DNA from: Candidatus Hinthialibacter antarcticus | GTDB lineage: Bacteria > Hinthialibacterota > Hinthialibacteria > Hinthialibacterales > Hinthialibacteraceae | Assembly: GCA_030765645.1 (NCBI GenBank) | Contig: JAVCCE010000012.1 | Location: 1 to 33,489 of the forward strand | Length of the DNA stretch: 33,489 bases | Reading direction: 5' to 3' | In this document: positions 7,371 through 16,387 of the stretch, piece by piece | Layout of the letters: every line of letters begins with the position of its first letter | How positions within the stretch are numbered: position 1 is the stretch's first letter | Program-made: the position numbers and the translations under genes | Notes under the pieces: generated by a model | Told to the model about the DNA's origin: nothing | Seen by the model: only the letters and a program-made list of their open reading frames with translations | Databases searched by the model: none

Positions 7371-8675
7371 TCAACTTACCGTCCGAACCAACCGCGCGAT
7401 CATCTCCACATGCGGCGTTTGGGGAAACTGGTCGAAGAGTGCAACCGAATCGACTTGGTATTGCTCCCGCATCAGCGCGATGTCTTCTGCGCCGCGTTTG
7501 GGGTTGCATGAAACATAAAGTATTTCTTCAAACGATTGCTGTTCGATCCATTTCAACGTCTTCGGATGCAGCCCGGAACGCGGCGGGTCGATCAACAATA
7601 CGTCGTATCCAGACAGATTGAGCGATGCCATGCGCTCCGCTTCCATACAAACAAACTGCGCATTGGCCTGCGGGGCGTTTCGCCGCGCCAGCTGCGCCGC
7701 TTCGGCGACGAGTTCAACGCCCAACGTCTCAGCGCATACGTCCGCCAGCAAGGCGCTGAAAAATCCCGCGCCGCAAAATAAATCCAGCAAACGGCGCCCC
7801 GGCTTTTCTTTCAGAAAGCCCCGCAAGTGCGACGCCATGTCTCCAGCGACAACAGGGTTCGGCTGAAAAAACGTGCGCGGCCCGACATCAAATGTATGGT
7901 CTAACACGCGCTCACGAAACGTCGGCGAGCCAGACAAAAGCATCGGTTCACCGTCGGATTGGTCATTCTCGGCATTGTTATTCACCAGTTGATAAACGCT
8001 GGCGACGCGGTCAAAGCCGCTCCACAATGATTCGGGCAGTTGCATTTCGTCGCTGACGAACAGCAACATCACTTCGCCCGTCATCACCCCGCGCCGCACA
8101 ATCAGGTAGCGCATTCCCGGCGTCTTGCGTTTAGAATCGCGAAACGGCAGTCCGGCGCCATGCACCCGGCGGTTGATCTCGAAGGCGATCTCCATCACAT
8201 CCGGCGGCAGCAGATGGCATTCGCTTAAATCGACTACGCGATACCAACAGCCCTGCTCGCGAAGTCCAAACGAGCCGTCCCAGTTCCAGACAAAATCCAT
8301 GCGGTTGCGATAGCCATAGGGCGGCGAAGGCGTTATCTCGACATCAGTGAAATCGTAATTCAACTGGCGCTGTTGAAACCATTCCGCGACGGCGGCTTTT
8401 TTGTATTCGAGTTGATGCGCGTATGACAAAAACTGGCGCGAACACCCGCCGCACAAGGCGAAATGCCGGCATACAGAATCAATGCGCTGCGGCGAAGGCG
8501 TAACGATTCGCTCTAAGCGCCCGGTGCGCGATTTGGTCTTAGCGGCTTCGACCACGTCGCCCGGCGCCGTAAACGGAACCGACAACACGCCTCCGGTTTC
8601 GGTGGTTCCCTTGCCTCGCCCTTTGCCGTCGAACGAATCAATGGTCACAATGCGAATAGGATTTTTGCTTTTCAT
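7371..8675 (-). CDS. RNA (uracil-C5)-methyltransferase, RlmD/TrmA family
   Basis: Adds a methyl group from S-adenosylmethionine to C5 of a uridine in ribosomal or transfer RNA. The N-terminal region (residues 5-58) is a TRAM domain. Cys69, Cys75, Cys78 (CRHFALCGGC) and Cys153 (VDLSECHLL) match the four ligands of the iron-sulfur cluster of RlmD-like enzymes. The SAM-binding motif is LLDLFCGAGFFS, followed by the DPPRSG motif and the nucleophile Cys390 in SCNP. Length, 434 residues, is normal for the family. RlmD (23S rRNA position 1939) is the most likely type, but RlmC- or RlmCD-like activity cannot be separated by eye. No ribosome site stands out before the ATG. It stands alone between repeat-rich DNA and the O-antigen ligase gene. 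Confidence 0.9.
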   Translation of the reverse strand: MKSKNPIRIVTIDSFDGKGRGKGTTETGGVLSVPFTAPGDVVEAAKTKSRTGRLERIVTPSPQRIDSVCRHFALCGGCSRQFLSYAHQLEYKKAAVAEWFQQRQLNYDFTDVEITPSPPYGYRNRMDFVWNWDGSFGLREQGCWYRVVDLSECHLLPPDVMEIAFEINRRVHGAGLPFRDSKRKTPGMRYLIVRRGVMTGEVMLLFVSDEMQLPESLWSGFDRVASVYQLVNNNAENDQSDGEPMLLSGSPTFRERVLDHTFDVGPRTFFQPNPVVAGDMASHLRGFLKEKPGRRLLDLFCGAGFFSALLADVCAETLGVELVAEAAQLARRNAPQANAQFVCMEAERMASLNLSGYDVLLIDPPRSGLHPKTLKWIEQQSFEEILYVSCNPKRGAEDIALMREQYQVDSVALFDQFPQTPHVEMIARLVRTVS

Positions 8676-8851
8676 ATTTTATAGCGGCATTCAGACTTCA
8701 GTTTAGATTACGTTTTCGTACCAGTATCTTATCGCTGCGCCCTACAGGCGCACTTTCCACACAGGGTTTTTGAGAAACAAGCCATGCGTATATTGTGCTT
8801 TCTAAGGCCCTGATGGAAGATAGACGGAACAGTTGAATGATCGGTTTGTAA
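8676..8851. other. Intergenic gap, 176 bp
   Basis: Lies between two divergent genes and so should hold both promoters. I see a small GC-rich hairpin near 8735-8755 (GCGCCCTACAGGCGC) but no convincing -35/-10 pair. Confidence 0.3.
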
Positions 8852-10084
8852 ATGGATACGGCAAGCAGCCCTCAGAAAAACAATCTTCTGCTCACGCTAC
8901 TCAGCGCTGAGTTAGCGGCGATCTTCTTCTTCGTCCCGGCGGGGCGTTTTCACATTAACCTGGGCTTCTACGATTTCACCACTGGATACGACGCGTACAA
9001 ACTGTTCCCGATACTCTATGCGACCTGGCTCGGCTGGCGCTGGCGCGAAGGCTGGAAGCAAAAGACCGGCTCCCCTCTGTTGGAGCCGATGCTGCTTTGG
9101 TTTCTCTGTTCATTCTTCGCGGCGATTGCTTCCTGGAACCCGTATCAAGCGCTGACCGAAAGCCTGGAACTTTTTTGTTACCTGATGTTCTTCATCATGC
9201 TGATTGACCTGCCCTGGTTGCGCATGCGCACCGGATGGATCGCGGGCGGGTTCGTATTGGGCAATCTGTATTTATGCGGCGCGGCGCTTTGGCAATTGGC
9301 GACGGCGCACAGCGGCGGCGGTCTGTTGCGGCTCAACGCCGTGTTCGATCACCCCAACCAATTGGGCGGATACGCCGTCCTAGCGGCGCCGCTGCTGGGG
9401 TGGCTGTCGCTCCAATCCAAAAGCCATTGGCTAAAGCAGTGCGTCCTGCTCGTTGCGGTCGGCGTACTTTGCGCTGGCGCGTTAACGCTATCGCGCTCGG
9501 TTTATGTCGCGTTCGCGGCGGCTGGATTCACGCTTATCGTTTTCGGCTCGCGTACGCAACGCATCGCAGGCGCCGTACTGGCAATCACGCTCCTGGTTGC
9601 AGCCTTGATCGCGGCGCCGTCGATCGGTCAACGCTTCGGCGAGTTGCTCGACCCGGCGCAGCTGCGCGACGACGCCTCGCGGCTGTTGATCTGGTCGGCG
9701 TTATTTGACAGCGCCGCCCCCGACCTGCCCCACTTCGGCGTCGGCTATGGCCCCATCCTGCAAGACCGCCTCAACAATTGGATCGCCTCGGCGCCCGCAA
9801 CCGGGCTGCCGCTCTCGCAATGGGGGCCGCACAGCGCCTATCTCGCGACGCTGCTTTGCGTTGGCCTGCCGGGGTTATGCGCCTATCTCTGGCTGCTGGC
9901 CTCGGCCTACCAACAAGCCAGGCAATGCCCGCCCGCCGAACGCGTTTTACTCTTAGCCGCGTTGACCGGAGCGGTTGTACATCAGGCGTTTATCTTCCCC
10001 ATATTAACCGGCAATTATCCCATCGCGCTGGTCACCCTTTTCGCCCTGGCCTCACTTCGTTCTCAGCCGGAGGAGATGCCATGA
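8852..10084 (+). CDS. O-antigen ligase/polymerase family membrane protein (WaaL/Wzy-like)
   Basis: A 410-residue protein with about eleven to twelve membrane spans. The Wzy_C/O-antigen ligase signature is visible: FDHPNQLGGYAVLAAPL (residues about 165-181), the LSRSVYVAF segment (about 210), a large outer loop rich in Arg, Asp and Gly (GQRFGELLDPAQLRDDASR and GVGYGPILQDRL), and the conserved GPHSAYLATL block near residue 325. Such proteins join a lipid-linked polysaccharide to lipid A core, protein or another chain at the outer face of the inner membrane. It overlaps the next gene by four bases (ATGA), with GGAGGAG inside its own 3' end serving as ribosome site for that gene, so the two are an operon. 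Confidence 0.85.
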   Translation: MDTASSPQKNNLLLTLLSAELAAIFFFVPAGRFHINLGFYDFTTGYDAYKLFPILYATWLGWRWREGWKQKTGSPLLEPMLLWFLCSFFAAIASWNPYQALTESLELFCYLMFFIMLIDLPWLRMRTGWIAGGFVLGNLYLCGAALWQLATAHSGGGLLRLNAVFDHPNQLGGYAVLAAPLLGWLSLQSKSHWLKQCVLLVAVGVLCAGALTLSRSVYVAFAAAGFTLIVFGSRTQRIAGAVLAITLLVAALIAAPSIGQRFGELLDPAQLRDDASRLLIWSALFDSAAPDLPHFGVGYGPILQDRLNNWIASAPATGLPLSQWGPHSAYLATLLCVGLPGLCAYLWLLASAYQQARQCPPAERVLLLAALTGAVVHQAFIFPILTGNYPIALVTLFALASLRSQPEEMP

Positions 10085-11751
10085 CGCGCGCGTACATCAC
10101 CGCAGGCGTTATTCTGGCGGGCGCGGCGGCGTCATGCCTCAATTGGCATTTGGCTCTGCCTCTAATCGCCGTCTGGGCGCTTTTATTTTTCCTGCATTGG
10201 CTTCCATTTCCCCGCGTCGCCCGATTGACGTTAACCCTGGCGTTGTCTCAATCGCTGTATTGCATCTTGATTGCATGCCTGCCGAGGGCGCCGTTCGCCG
10301 TTTCTCTCGCCTGCGGCGCGCTGTTGATTCTCATTCGTTTCATCTGTTGGATTACAAGAAAGACATCAAGCCAATGGCCAACGATTGCCTGCCTGAGTGG
10401 GTTCATTCTCCTCACCGCCAGCGGCGTTCATTTCATTCTTAATTCACTTTTAGACAAACCATTCGACGGCGCCGCCTGGACGCCGACCGCCTGGGCCGCG
10501 TTGGCGTTTACGTTTTCATTCGCGATTGTTGATGAACAATCAACCAAGACGATGATTCAAAAATGGTCGAAAGCCTTACCACTGTTGATCGCGCTTGTCA
10601 TCGCCGCCCACGCCCTGCAAGCACAGCGTATTAAAATGATCGTTTCAAGCGCCAATCCTGGCATCGTTGCCCAACACGCGTTTAGAAAAGGGTATGACGA
10701 TCTCGGCAAGCGCGCCGCCTTGCTCGAAACCGACCGCCTGCTTGCAACCCAGGGAGTAGGCGAAGCAGTGCGATACATGCGCCGGCAATGGCGCCATCTC
10801 GACAAGACGCGCTTCATCCCATCGCGGGATGAATTAGAAACCGGACGCAATAATCTGTTCTTTATTGCGACCTGTTTCGGCGTACAACTTTTGCTCAACG
10901 AGAACGAAACCGTCATCGACGGCGCCGCCCGCATAGATCCGCAAGCGATTTATGTATTGACCTCACACAACCGCTTGATCGCAATTACGCCGAAAGAAAT
11001 CAAAGCGCTACCGGTTCCATTGCGCGAGGCGAAAGCCATTCATGCCTCCGCCTACGGCGTGGGCGTGTTGTGCGCATCTCAAGCGGTAATTCTAAACAAC
11101 GATCACAAGATAGAAACAATCGAACTCACACAAGCGGATATCGCCAAAGACATTGCGTTATCGCAAGACGGGCAAGGTTGTTTTATCTTGTTGGGAACCG
11201 GGCAAGTGGATGGATACGGACGCGCCGCAAATAACGATTGGACGTTCATCCAAACCCGCTACAAAGCGCTATGGAAAGAACCCAACGCAGCCGTCGCATT
11301 GCGAATGACTGATGACGGCGGCGCGTATATTCTCACTAAAAACGGCGGCGTTCATTATCACGACGCGACGGAATACAACCGTGAGTTATCCCCCTTCTGG
11401 GACCCGAACCGCGCTGCCATGCGCGACTTCGCCTGGGAGCCTGCGTCAAACCAATTGCTTTTAATGGACCATTATGGCCGCCTGGATTTTGTCGATCTAA
11501 ATCATGTCCCAACCCCGGAACAACCCGTCGCAGCGGGCTGGCCTTCGCTGCCAGCGGAAATCCAATTCGACCGCGAGAACGCCGTTTGGAGCGGCGCGCC
11601 CAACCGGGCGGCGTTAGTGGTCGTCCCCGGCGCCGACGCCGCGCTGCAATTCATGCAGAATGGATTTATGCAGGCCATCGCTTTGCCGCAGTGCGCGCGG
11701 GTGCGCTATCGCCGGGGCGAGTTGAAACTGGATACGCGAAATCTAAAATAA
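10081..11751 (+). CDS. Membrane-anchored protein with C-terminal propeller-like domain, partner of the O-antigen ligase gene
   Basis: A 556-residue protein, not assigned to a family. About six hydrophobic segments fill residues 5-185; the rest is soluble. The soluble part (about 190-556) contains repeating beta-strand patterns of the type AIYVLTSHNRLIAI, GVGVLCASQAVIL, CFILLGTGQVDGYG, GAYILTKNGGVHYHD and QLLLMDHYGRLDFVD, which suggests a beta-propeller with Asn/Asp-Gly turns. The start at 10081 is preferred to the longer frame from 9778 because ATGA overlaps the previous stop and GGAGGAG lies five bases upstream; residues before it would be an out-of-frame reading of the ligase gene. Translational coupling points to joint work with the ligase, perhaps binding or sensing glycan outside the cell. 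Confidence 0.78.
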   Translation: MTRAYITAGVILAGAAASCLNWHLALPLIAVWALLFFLHWLPFPRVARLTLTLALSQSLYCILIACLPRAPFAVSLACGALLILIRFICWITRKTSSQWPTIACLSGFILLTASGVHFILNSLLDKPFDGAAWTPTAWAALAFTFSFAIVDEQSTKTMIQKWSKALPLLIALVIAAHALQAQRIKMIVSSANPGIVAQHAFRKGYDDLGKRAALLETDRLLATQGVGEAVRYMRRQWRHLDKTRFIPSRDELETGRNNLFFIATCFGVQLLLNENETVIDGAARIDPQAIYVLTSHNRLIAITPKEIKALPVPLREAKAIHASAYGVGVLCASQAVILNNDHKIETIELTQADIAKDIALSQDGQGCFILLGTGQVDGYGRAANNDWTFIQTRYKALWKEPNAAVALRMTDDGGAYILTKNGGVHYHDATEYNRELSPFWDPNRAAMRDFAWEPASNQLLLMDHYGRLDFVDLNHVPTPEQPVAAGWPSLPAEIQFDRENAVWSGAPNRAALVVVPGADAALQFMQNGFMQAIALPQCARVRYRRGELKLDTRNLK

Positions 11752-12399
11752 CTTCTTGCAGCATCGTAGGGTGGCGTTGAGCGCAGCGAAACCCACCAAT
11801 AAAAACACAGCGAAATACAACGGTGGGATTCATTCCATTCATCCGACCCTACGGGGGTGCGTATAATTACAGCCTTCAAGGGCTGATCGCTTCGGCGAGC
11901 TCGCAGCCTTGGTTCGGCACTCAGGCGAATTGATGTTTTGGGGAGGGCGAGGCTCCCGCCGAGCCGCGAAATTGAGAAACGCGGTTGCTTCTATCGCGGT
12001 GGCCTGCCTGCCTGCCTGCCGCAGGCTGGTCGCTTCGCTATGCTCGCGATGACACGTATCTAGCCCACCATTTAAAATTGTGTTTGGAAACGCGAACGCG
12101 TCGTCCCTTCTCCCTCTGGGAGAAGGTTAGGATGAGGGAGTGTTTCACGCCTCTTTTTTCAGTGAAGGCGTCAAAGACGCCAGGGGGGATTCGGGCGCAA
12201 CACGTTGCGCCCCTACAGGGCTGATATTTTTGATTTCGTTGCATCAAGTTCTCCCCTCACTTCGCGACGCCTTGGCTTGCTACCCCTCAAGTCAATGACA
12301 TTGACACTGAAGCCAGCAGAGTTGTACCCATGCCAATCACAACGATGAAATCCTCGATTCAATTTGTGAAAAAGCATCTAAATTTCGGAAGAATCTATC
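11752..12399. repeat. Repeat-packed intergenic region (modules D, F, C, G, H, E end, A)
   Basis: No gene is supported in these 650 bases. In order: a long D hairpin (11766-11853, GTAGGGTGG to CCGACCCTACGG); one end of repeat F (11940-11968); a four-fold GCCT/CCTG microrepeat (12003-12022); module C (12104-12140); module G with GGCGTCAAAGACGCC (12165-12185); module H (12189-12220, GGGCGCAACACGTTGCGCCC); the inverted end of the TIR element (12284-12303, CTCAAGTCAATGACATTG); and a partial repeat A (12304-12395). The last two abut within five bases, and A continues to the stop of the next gene. Confidence 0.75.
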
Positions 12400-13113
12400 T
12401 CAAGAGGTTTCATCGGTCGGCGGGTGGTTCCAGACGCGTTCGAGCAATTCAAACATCTGTGGATCGTGCTGTTTGAGTTCAGCCCGCACGAACGGGTAAA
12501 AGTCATTCGTACCGAAATAGGCCTCGCTGCATTCCGCAAAATATTCCTGCTCGTTATTGAGCGCATACGCGCGTTGCATCTCGCCGTTATAGCGCATGAC
12601 GGATTCGTATTTCTTGCTATCCACTGCGCGTTGAAACGCCTGTTTGATCCCCTCATGGCCGTAGCTCAACACCTGATGATGATAGGCGTGCGATAACTCA
12701 TGCACGACCATTAACGGCTGCTCGCGCGTCCAATTTAAGAAGTTGGTCGCGTTGGCAATGTGCACGCCGCCCGCCATGTCGGGGTTATGCCCGTGCTCGC
12801 GCAGCCAGTCGGCTGAGGGGTGATAAACCGCGCCGGGGAAAGGCTCGTGCTCGCGATCAAGCCAAATACTAACGCCCCGCAACCGCTTGAGCGCCGCCTC
12901 TGGAATGACCCGCTGTGCGTCGTAAAGTTTATTCTCAAGCAGTTCAATCGCCTGCTGCCCGAGTTCGTTGTCATCCCCCAACAACGAACGATTTATATGC
13001 ACCCTCCACCCGTGCATAGATTGCACGGCGTATTCGTCAGATGCAGAGGCAAGCGGTGCGAACAATGCAATGCAGAATGCAAGCGCAAATGCACGTAGTA
13101 TTATTTTGATAAT
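12400..13113 (-). CDS. Secreted gluzincin-like zinc metallopeptidase, probable ATT start
   Basis: The zinc motif HELSH lies in PLMVVHELSHAYHHQVL, and a later acidic helix (EYFAECSEAYFG) offers the third ligand and places it with gluzincin-type peptidases. The frame has no ATG, GTG or TTG ahead of its signal peptide: the first usual start is a TTG at 13065, inside the hydrophobic core. In-frame codons upstream read as an ideal signal peptide (IKIILRAFALAFCIALFAPL then ASAS). The codon ATT at 13113-13111 has GAGGGA six bases before it and would give 237 residues. It overlaps the last 13 bases of araB, so reinitiation after araB is plausible. A sequence error near 13115 is the alternative. Substrate unknown; action outside the cytoplasm. 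Confidence 0.75.
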   Translation of the reverse strand: MIKIILRAFALAFCIALFAPLASASDEYAVQSMHGWRVHINRSLLGDDNELGQQAIELLENKLYDAQRVIPEAALKRLRGVSIWLDREHEPFPGAVYHPSADWLREHGHNPDMAGGVHIANATNFLNWTREQPLMVVHELSHAYHHQVLSYGHEGIKQAFQRAVDSKKYESVMRYNGEMQRAYALNNEQEYFAECSEAYFGTNDFYPFVRAELKQHDPQMFELLERVWNHPPTDETS

Positions 13114-14768
13114 TTCATTTCCCTCAATTTTTTCATGATGTTGTTTTCGCCGCGGCCAAAGTAGTCGTGGAGTTTGAGGTATTCATTGTACATTGCGGTG
13201 TAGGTTTTGTGTGCGTCGGCGGACGGTTTATAAACCACGTCCAACAGACGCGCCATGTTTTTTGCGGCGTCAGTGGGGTCGTCGTATCCACCGCCTGCTT
13301 TGCCTGCTGCCACCGCGCCCAGAATCGCCGCGCCCAGGCCGGACGACTGCGCCGACCCGGCGACGTAAAACGGCAGCCCGGTGATGTCAGCGTAAATCTG
13401 CATCAACATCGTGTTGCGCTGCGGCAAGCCGCCGCAAGCGTATATCTCATTGATGGGAACGCCCGCGTCGTTGAATGACTCGATGATACGCCGTGTTCCA
13501 AACGCAGTCGCTTCGATCAGAGCGCGGTAGATTTCTTCCGGCTTGGTTCCAAGCGTCAAGCCGACAATGGTTCCCGACAGTTCGGCGTCGACCAAGACCG
13601 AGCGGTTGCCGTTCCACCAGTCGAGCGCAATCAATCCGTTCTGCCCGGGCGCGAGCGAGGCGGCGCGTTGTTCGAGCAATTCATGTACGCTAACGCTTTG
13701 CTCTTGCGCGTCATCATGAATGGATTTCGGCGCGCAGTGTTCGACGTACCAGGCGAAGATATCGCCCACTGCGGCTTGCCCCGCTTCGTAGCCGTAATAA
13801 CCGGGCAGGATGCCGTCTTTCACGCAGCCGCACAGCCCGGGGATCATCTTCTTTTCGTCGGATAGCAGCATGTGGCAGGTCGAGGTTCCCATCACCATCA
13901 CCATGCGGCCCGGCAGCGTCACCGAAGCGCCGGGCACGGCGGCGTGGGCGTCGATGACGGCGACGCCGACCGCGATGCCGGGGCGCAAGCCCATCCATTG
14001 CGCGGCTTGTTCGGTCAACCCGCCGGCTTTCTGACCGAGCGGTTTGATGTCGGTCGAGAGTTTCGTCCCGACGATTTCGCCAAGTTTGGGGTGCAGCGAC
14101 GCCAACAGTTCTTGTTTGGGGAAGCCCTCGTCGCTGTCCCACATGCCTTTGTAGCCCGCCATGCACGAGCTGCGGGCTTCGGCGCCGCAGAGTTGTTCGA
14201 CCACCCAGTCGCCGCCTTCAATAAAACGCGCAGCGGCGTCATAGATTTCTTCATCTTCGTCAAGCACTTGCCAGATTTTAGGGAAGATCCATTCCGACGA
14301 CATCTTGCCGCCGTAGCGTTCAAGAATGGCATCGCCGCTCTGTTGGATGGCGGCGGTAATTTTATCGGCTTCGGGTTGGGCGGCGTGGTGTTTCCATAAC
14401 TTGGGCCAGGCGTGCGGCCGGTTGTGATGGGACGGGTTGTTGCAGAGCGGCTGTCCGTCGCCGTCAACGGGAAGCACCGTGCATGAAGTAAAGTCGACGC
14501 CGATACCGACAATCTGCTCCGGCGCCGCGCCCGCGTCTTTCATCACTTGCGGCACGGTGCGCTTGAGCGTTTCGATCCAGTCGTTTGGGTCTTGCAGCGC
14601 CCAGTCCGGCCCCAGCGCCGGGCCGCCCTTGGGCAGCGCTTCGTCGATCACGCCGTTGGCGTAAGGATACACATGGGTAGCGACCTCTTCGCCAGTGTCT
14701 ACATTCACCAGAAGGGCGCGGCCCGATTCGGTGCCAAAGTCGATTCCAAGCGCGTATCGTGTGCTCAT
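13101..14768 (-). CDS. araB: Ribulokinase
   Basis: Phosphorylates L-ribulose with ATP in L-arabinose breakdown (cytoplasm). The 555-residue length and the whole FGGY-kinase layout match AraB: ATP-binding GIDFGTESGRALLV at residues 8-21, the substrate-side GVDFTSCTVLPVDGDG near 95, GGKMSSEWIFPKIWQ near 155, IDAHAAVPG near 270, VMVMGTSTCHMLLS near 290, GLIALDWWNGNRS near 380 and CGGLPQRN near 445. GGGGAG stands eight bases before the ATG. No araA, araD or arabinose regulator is visible nearby, so the rest of the pathway must be elsewhere. The 3' end overlaps the peptidase gene. The divergent neighbour is an NtrC-type regulator 118 bp away. Confidence 0.93.
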   Translation of the reverse strand: MSTRYALGIDFGTESGRALLVNVDTGEEVATHVYPYANGVIDEALPKGGPALGPDWALQDPNDWIETLKRTVPQVMKDAGAAPEQIVGIGVDFTSCTVLPVDGDGQPLCNNPSHHNRPHAWPKLWKHHAAQPEADKITAAIQQSGDAILERYGGKMSSEWIFPKIWQVLDEDEEIYDAAARFIEGGDWVVEQLCGAEARSSCMAGYKGMWDSDEGFPKQELLASLHPKLGEIVGTKLSTDIKPLGQKAGGLTEQAAQWMGLRPGIAVGVAVIDAHAAVPGASVTLPGRMVMVMGTSTCHMLLSDEKKMIPGLCGCVKDGILPGYYGYEAGQAAVGDIFAWYVEHCAPKSIHDDAQEQSVSVHELLEQRAASLAPGQNGLIALDWWNGNRSVLVDAELSGTIVGLTLGTKPEEIYRALIEATAFGTRRIIESFNDAGVPINEIYACGGLPQRNTMLMQIYADITGLPFYVAGSAQSSGLGAAILGAVAAGKAGGGYDDPTDAAKNMARLLDVVYKPSADAHKTYTAMYNEYLKLHDYFGRGENNIMKKLREMKLSK

Positions 14769-14849
14769 CGTTGTTTCTCCCCAAAGAAAGATAGTACGCG
14801 CCTATGGTAGCAGACCCGATTCGCGGACGGCAACCGGCGGCGCGCTTCA

Positions 14850-14858
14850 TGCTACAAT
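14850..14858 (+). promoter_or_regulatory. Extended -10 promoter element
   Basis: TGCTACAAT fits the extended -10 form TGnTATAAT with one mismatch, 28 bases before the ATG of the response-regulator gene. No clear -35 box is seen, as is common for extended -10 promoters. GGGAG at 14874-14878 is the ribosome site. Confidence 0.5.
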
Positions 14859-14886
14859 GTTTGCATCTTGAACGGGAGCTCAAACT

Positions 14887-16278
14887 ATGACGCCGCGCTT
14901 GTTAATTTGCGATGATGACGCTGACATCGTCCGCTTGTTGGAGATGCACTTGTCGTCAAAGGGGCATGAAGTTCGCACCGAATCATGCGCCGCAGGCTTG
15001 CGCCAGGCCATTCGGGAAGAAGAATTTCACGCCGTCTTGCTCGACTTGTTTCTGCCCGACGGCAACGGGATCGAACTCATCGGCGAACTGCGCGAGATGG
15101 AGCCGGACCTCCCGGTGATTTTGATCACCGCGCACGGCAGCATCGAACAGGCGGTCGAAGCCATCAAAGCCGGGGCGTATGATTTTTCGCCGAAGCCCAT
15201 TGACCTGCCGCGCATCACCGCGACAGTCAAAAACGCCGTCGACCACGCCCAGTTGCGCCGCCGCCTGTCAGCCTATGAACGCACCCGCCGCAGCCGCCTC
15301 TGCAGCATGATCGGCAGCAGCCCCGACATGCAGGTCGTTTACCGCATCATCGAAACCGTAGCGCGCGCCAACGCCTCCGTGCTCATCACAGGAGAAAGCG
15401 GCGTCGGCAAAGAACTCGCCGCCCAGGCGATTCATGCGCTCTCGCCGCGCAACGGCGCCGAACTGATCGACGTGAACTGCGCCGCCATCCCCAAAGAGCT
15501 GATGGAAAGCGAACTGTTCGGACATGAAAAATCGTCGTTTACCGGCGCGGGCGAGCGTTCGATCGGCAAGTGCGAAAAAGCCAACGGCTCGACGCTGTTT
15601 CTCGATGAAATTACCGAAATGGCCCCATCGCTTCAGGCGAAACTGTTGCGTTTTTTACAAGACCATTCGTTTTACCGCGTCGGCGGCAAGGAGCGCATCG
15701 AAGTCGACGTGCGCATCGTGTCTGCCACTAACCGCGACCCGTTGCAGGCGATTGCCAACGGCGTCTTGCGCGAGGATTTATATTATCGACTCAACGTGGT
15801 GCAGCTGCCCATCCCGGCGCTGCGCGAGCGTCCGCAGGACATCCCCGAACTCGCCGAAAGTTTTCTCGCCCGCTTCGCAGGCGAACACAACAAGCGCTTC
15901 GCCGAAATCGACGACGAGGCGTTGGCGTTGTTATGCGCCCACCAGTGGCCGGGCAACATCCGCGAACTTTTTAACGGCATCCAGCAGGCGGTGGTGTTGA
16001 ACGATGGTGATGTATTGACCGCCGACATGCTGCCGGAGACAGTGCGCAAGGCGGTCGAAAAGGCCGCCAAGGCCGACGTCCAGTCGCAGCGCCAGCAAGA
16101 CGATGACGAGATTGTTCCCTTTGAGATCGTCGAGCGTGAGGCGATTGAAAACGCGCTGCGGGTTACCCGGGGCAACGTTGCCAAAGCCTCCGCCGCGCTG
16201 CATCTCAGCCAGGCGACCTTCTACCGAAAAATCCGCGACTACGATCTCGACATGAAATCGTTTAAGAAGAAGGGGTAA
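14887..16278 (+). CDS. NtrC-family sigma-54-dependent response regulator
   Basis: Three domains in order. The receiver domain (residues 4-115) has Asp10, Asp11, phosphoacceptor Asp53, Thr81 and Lys103. The AAA+ domain (about 140-380) has Walker A GESGVGKE (169-176), Walker B TLFLDEI (236-242) and the closing segment WPGNIREL. The C-terminal Fis-type helix-turn-helix (about 413-453) has GNVAKASAALHLSQATFYRKI. The sigma-54 contact loop, GAFTGA in most members, reads SSFTGA at 216-221; the essential FTGA part is kept. It should open sigma-54 promoters when phosphorylated. No histidine kinase gene lies next to it, so its partner and targets are not visible. It is followed by repeat C, a possible terminator. 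Confidence 0.93.
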   Translation: MTPRLLICDDDADIVRLLEMHLSSKGHEVRTESCAAGLRQAIREEEFHAVLLDLFLPDGNGIELIGELREMEPDLPVILITAHGSIEQAVEAIKAGAYDFSPKPIDLPRITATVKNAVDHAQLRRRLSAYERTRRSRLCSMIGSSPDMQVVYRIIETVARANASVLITGESGVGKELAAQAIHALSPRNGAELIDVNCAAIPKELMESELFGHEKSSFTGAGERSIGKCEKANGSTLFLDEITEMAPSLQAKLLRFLQDHSFYRVGGKERIEVDVRIVSATNRDPLQAIANGVLREDLYYRLNVVQLPIPALRERPQDIPELAESFLARFAGEHNKRFAEIDDEALALLCAHQWPGNIRELFNGIQQAVVLNDGDVLTADMLPETVRKAVEKAAKADVQSQRQQDDDEIVPFEIVEREAIENALRVTRGNVAKASAALHLSQATFYRKIRDYDLDMKSFKKKG

Positions 16279-16320
16279 TCTCCCCCTCGCCCTCTGGGAG
16301 AGGGCTGGGGTGAGGGCTTT
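16279..16320. repeat. Repeat C copy
   Basis: CCCCCTCGCCCTCTGGGAGA and GGGCTGGGGTGAGGGC, directly after the stop of the regulator gene. The rest of the gap to 16387 shows no feature. Confidence 0.75.
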
Positions 16321-16387
16321 AAAACTAGGGCGAATCTCTCCTCGCAAGTTGGAATAGTATGAGCAAGTTATGTCGGTGATTTTTTAA

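Noticed and set aside
9778-10080. N-terminal extension of the propeller protein
   Set aside because: These codons overlap the ligase gene in another frame, and a ribosome site plus ATGA overlap fix the start at 10081.
11985-12247. Short frames on both strands
   Set aside because: They are translations of modules C, G and H and the CCTG microrepeat.
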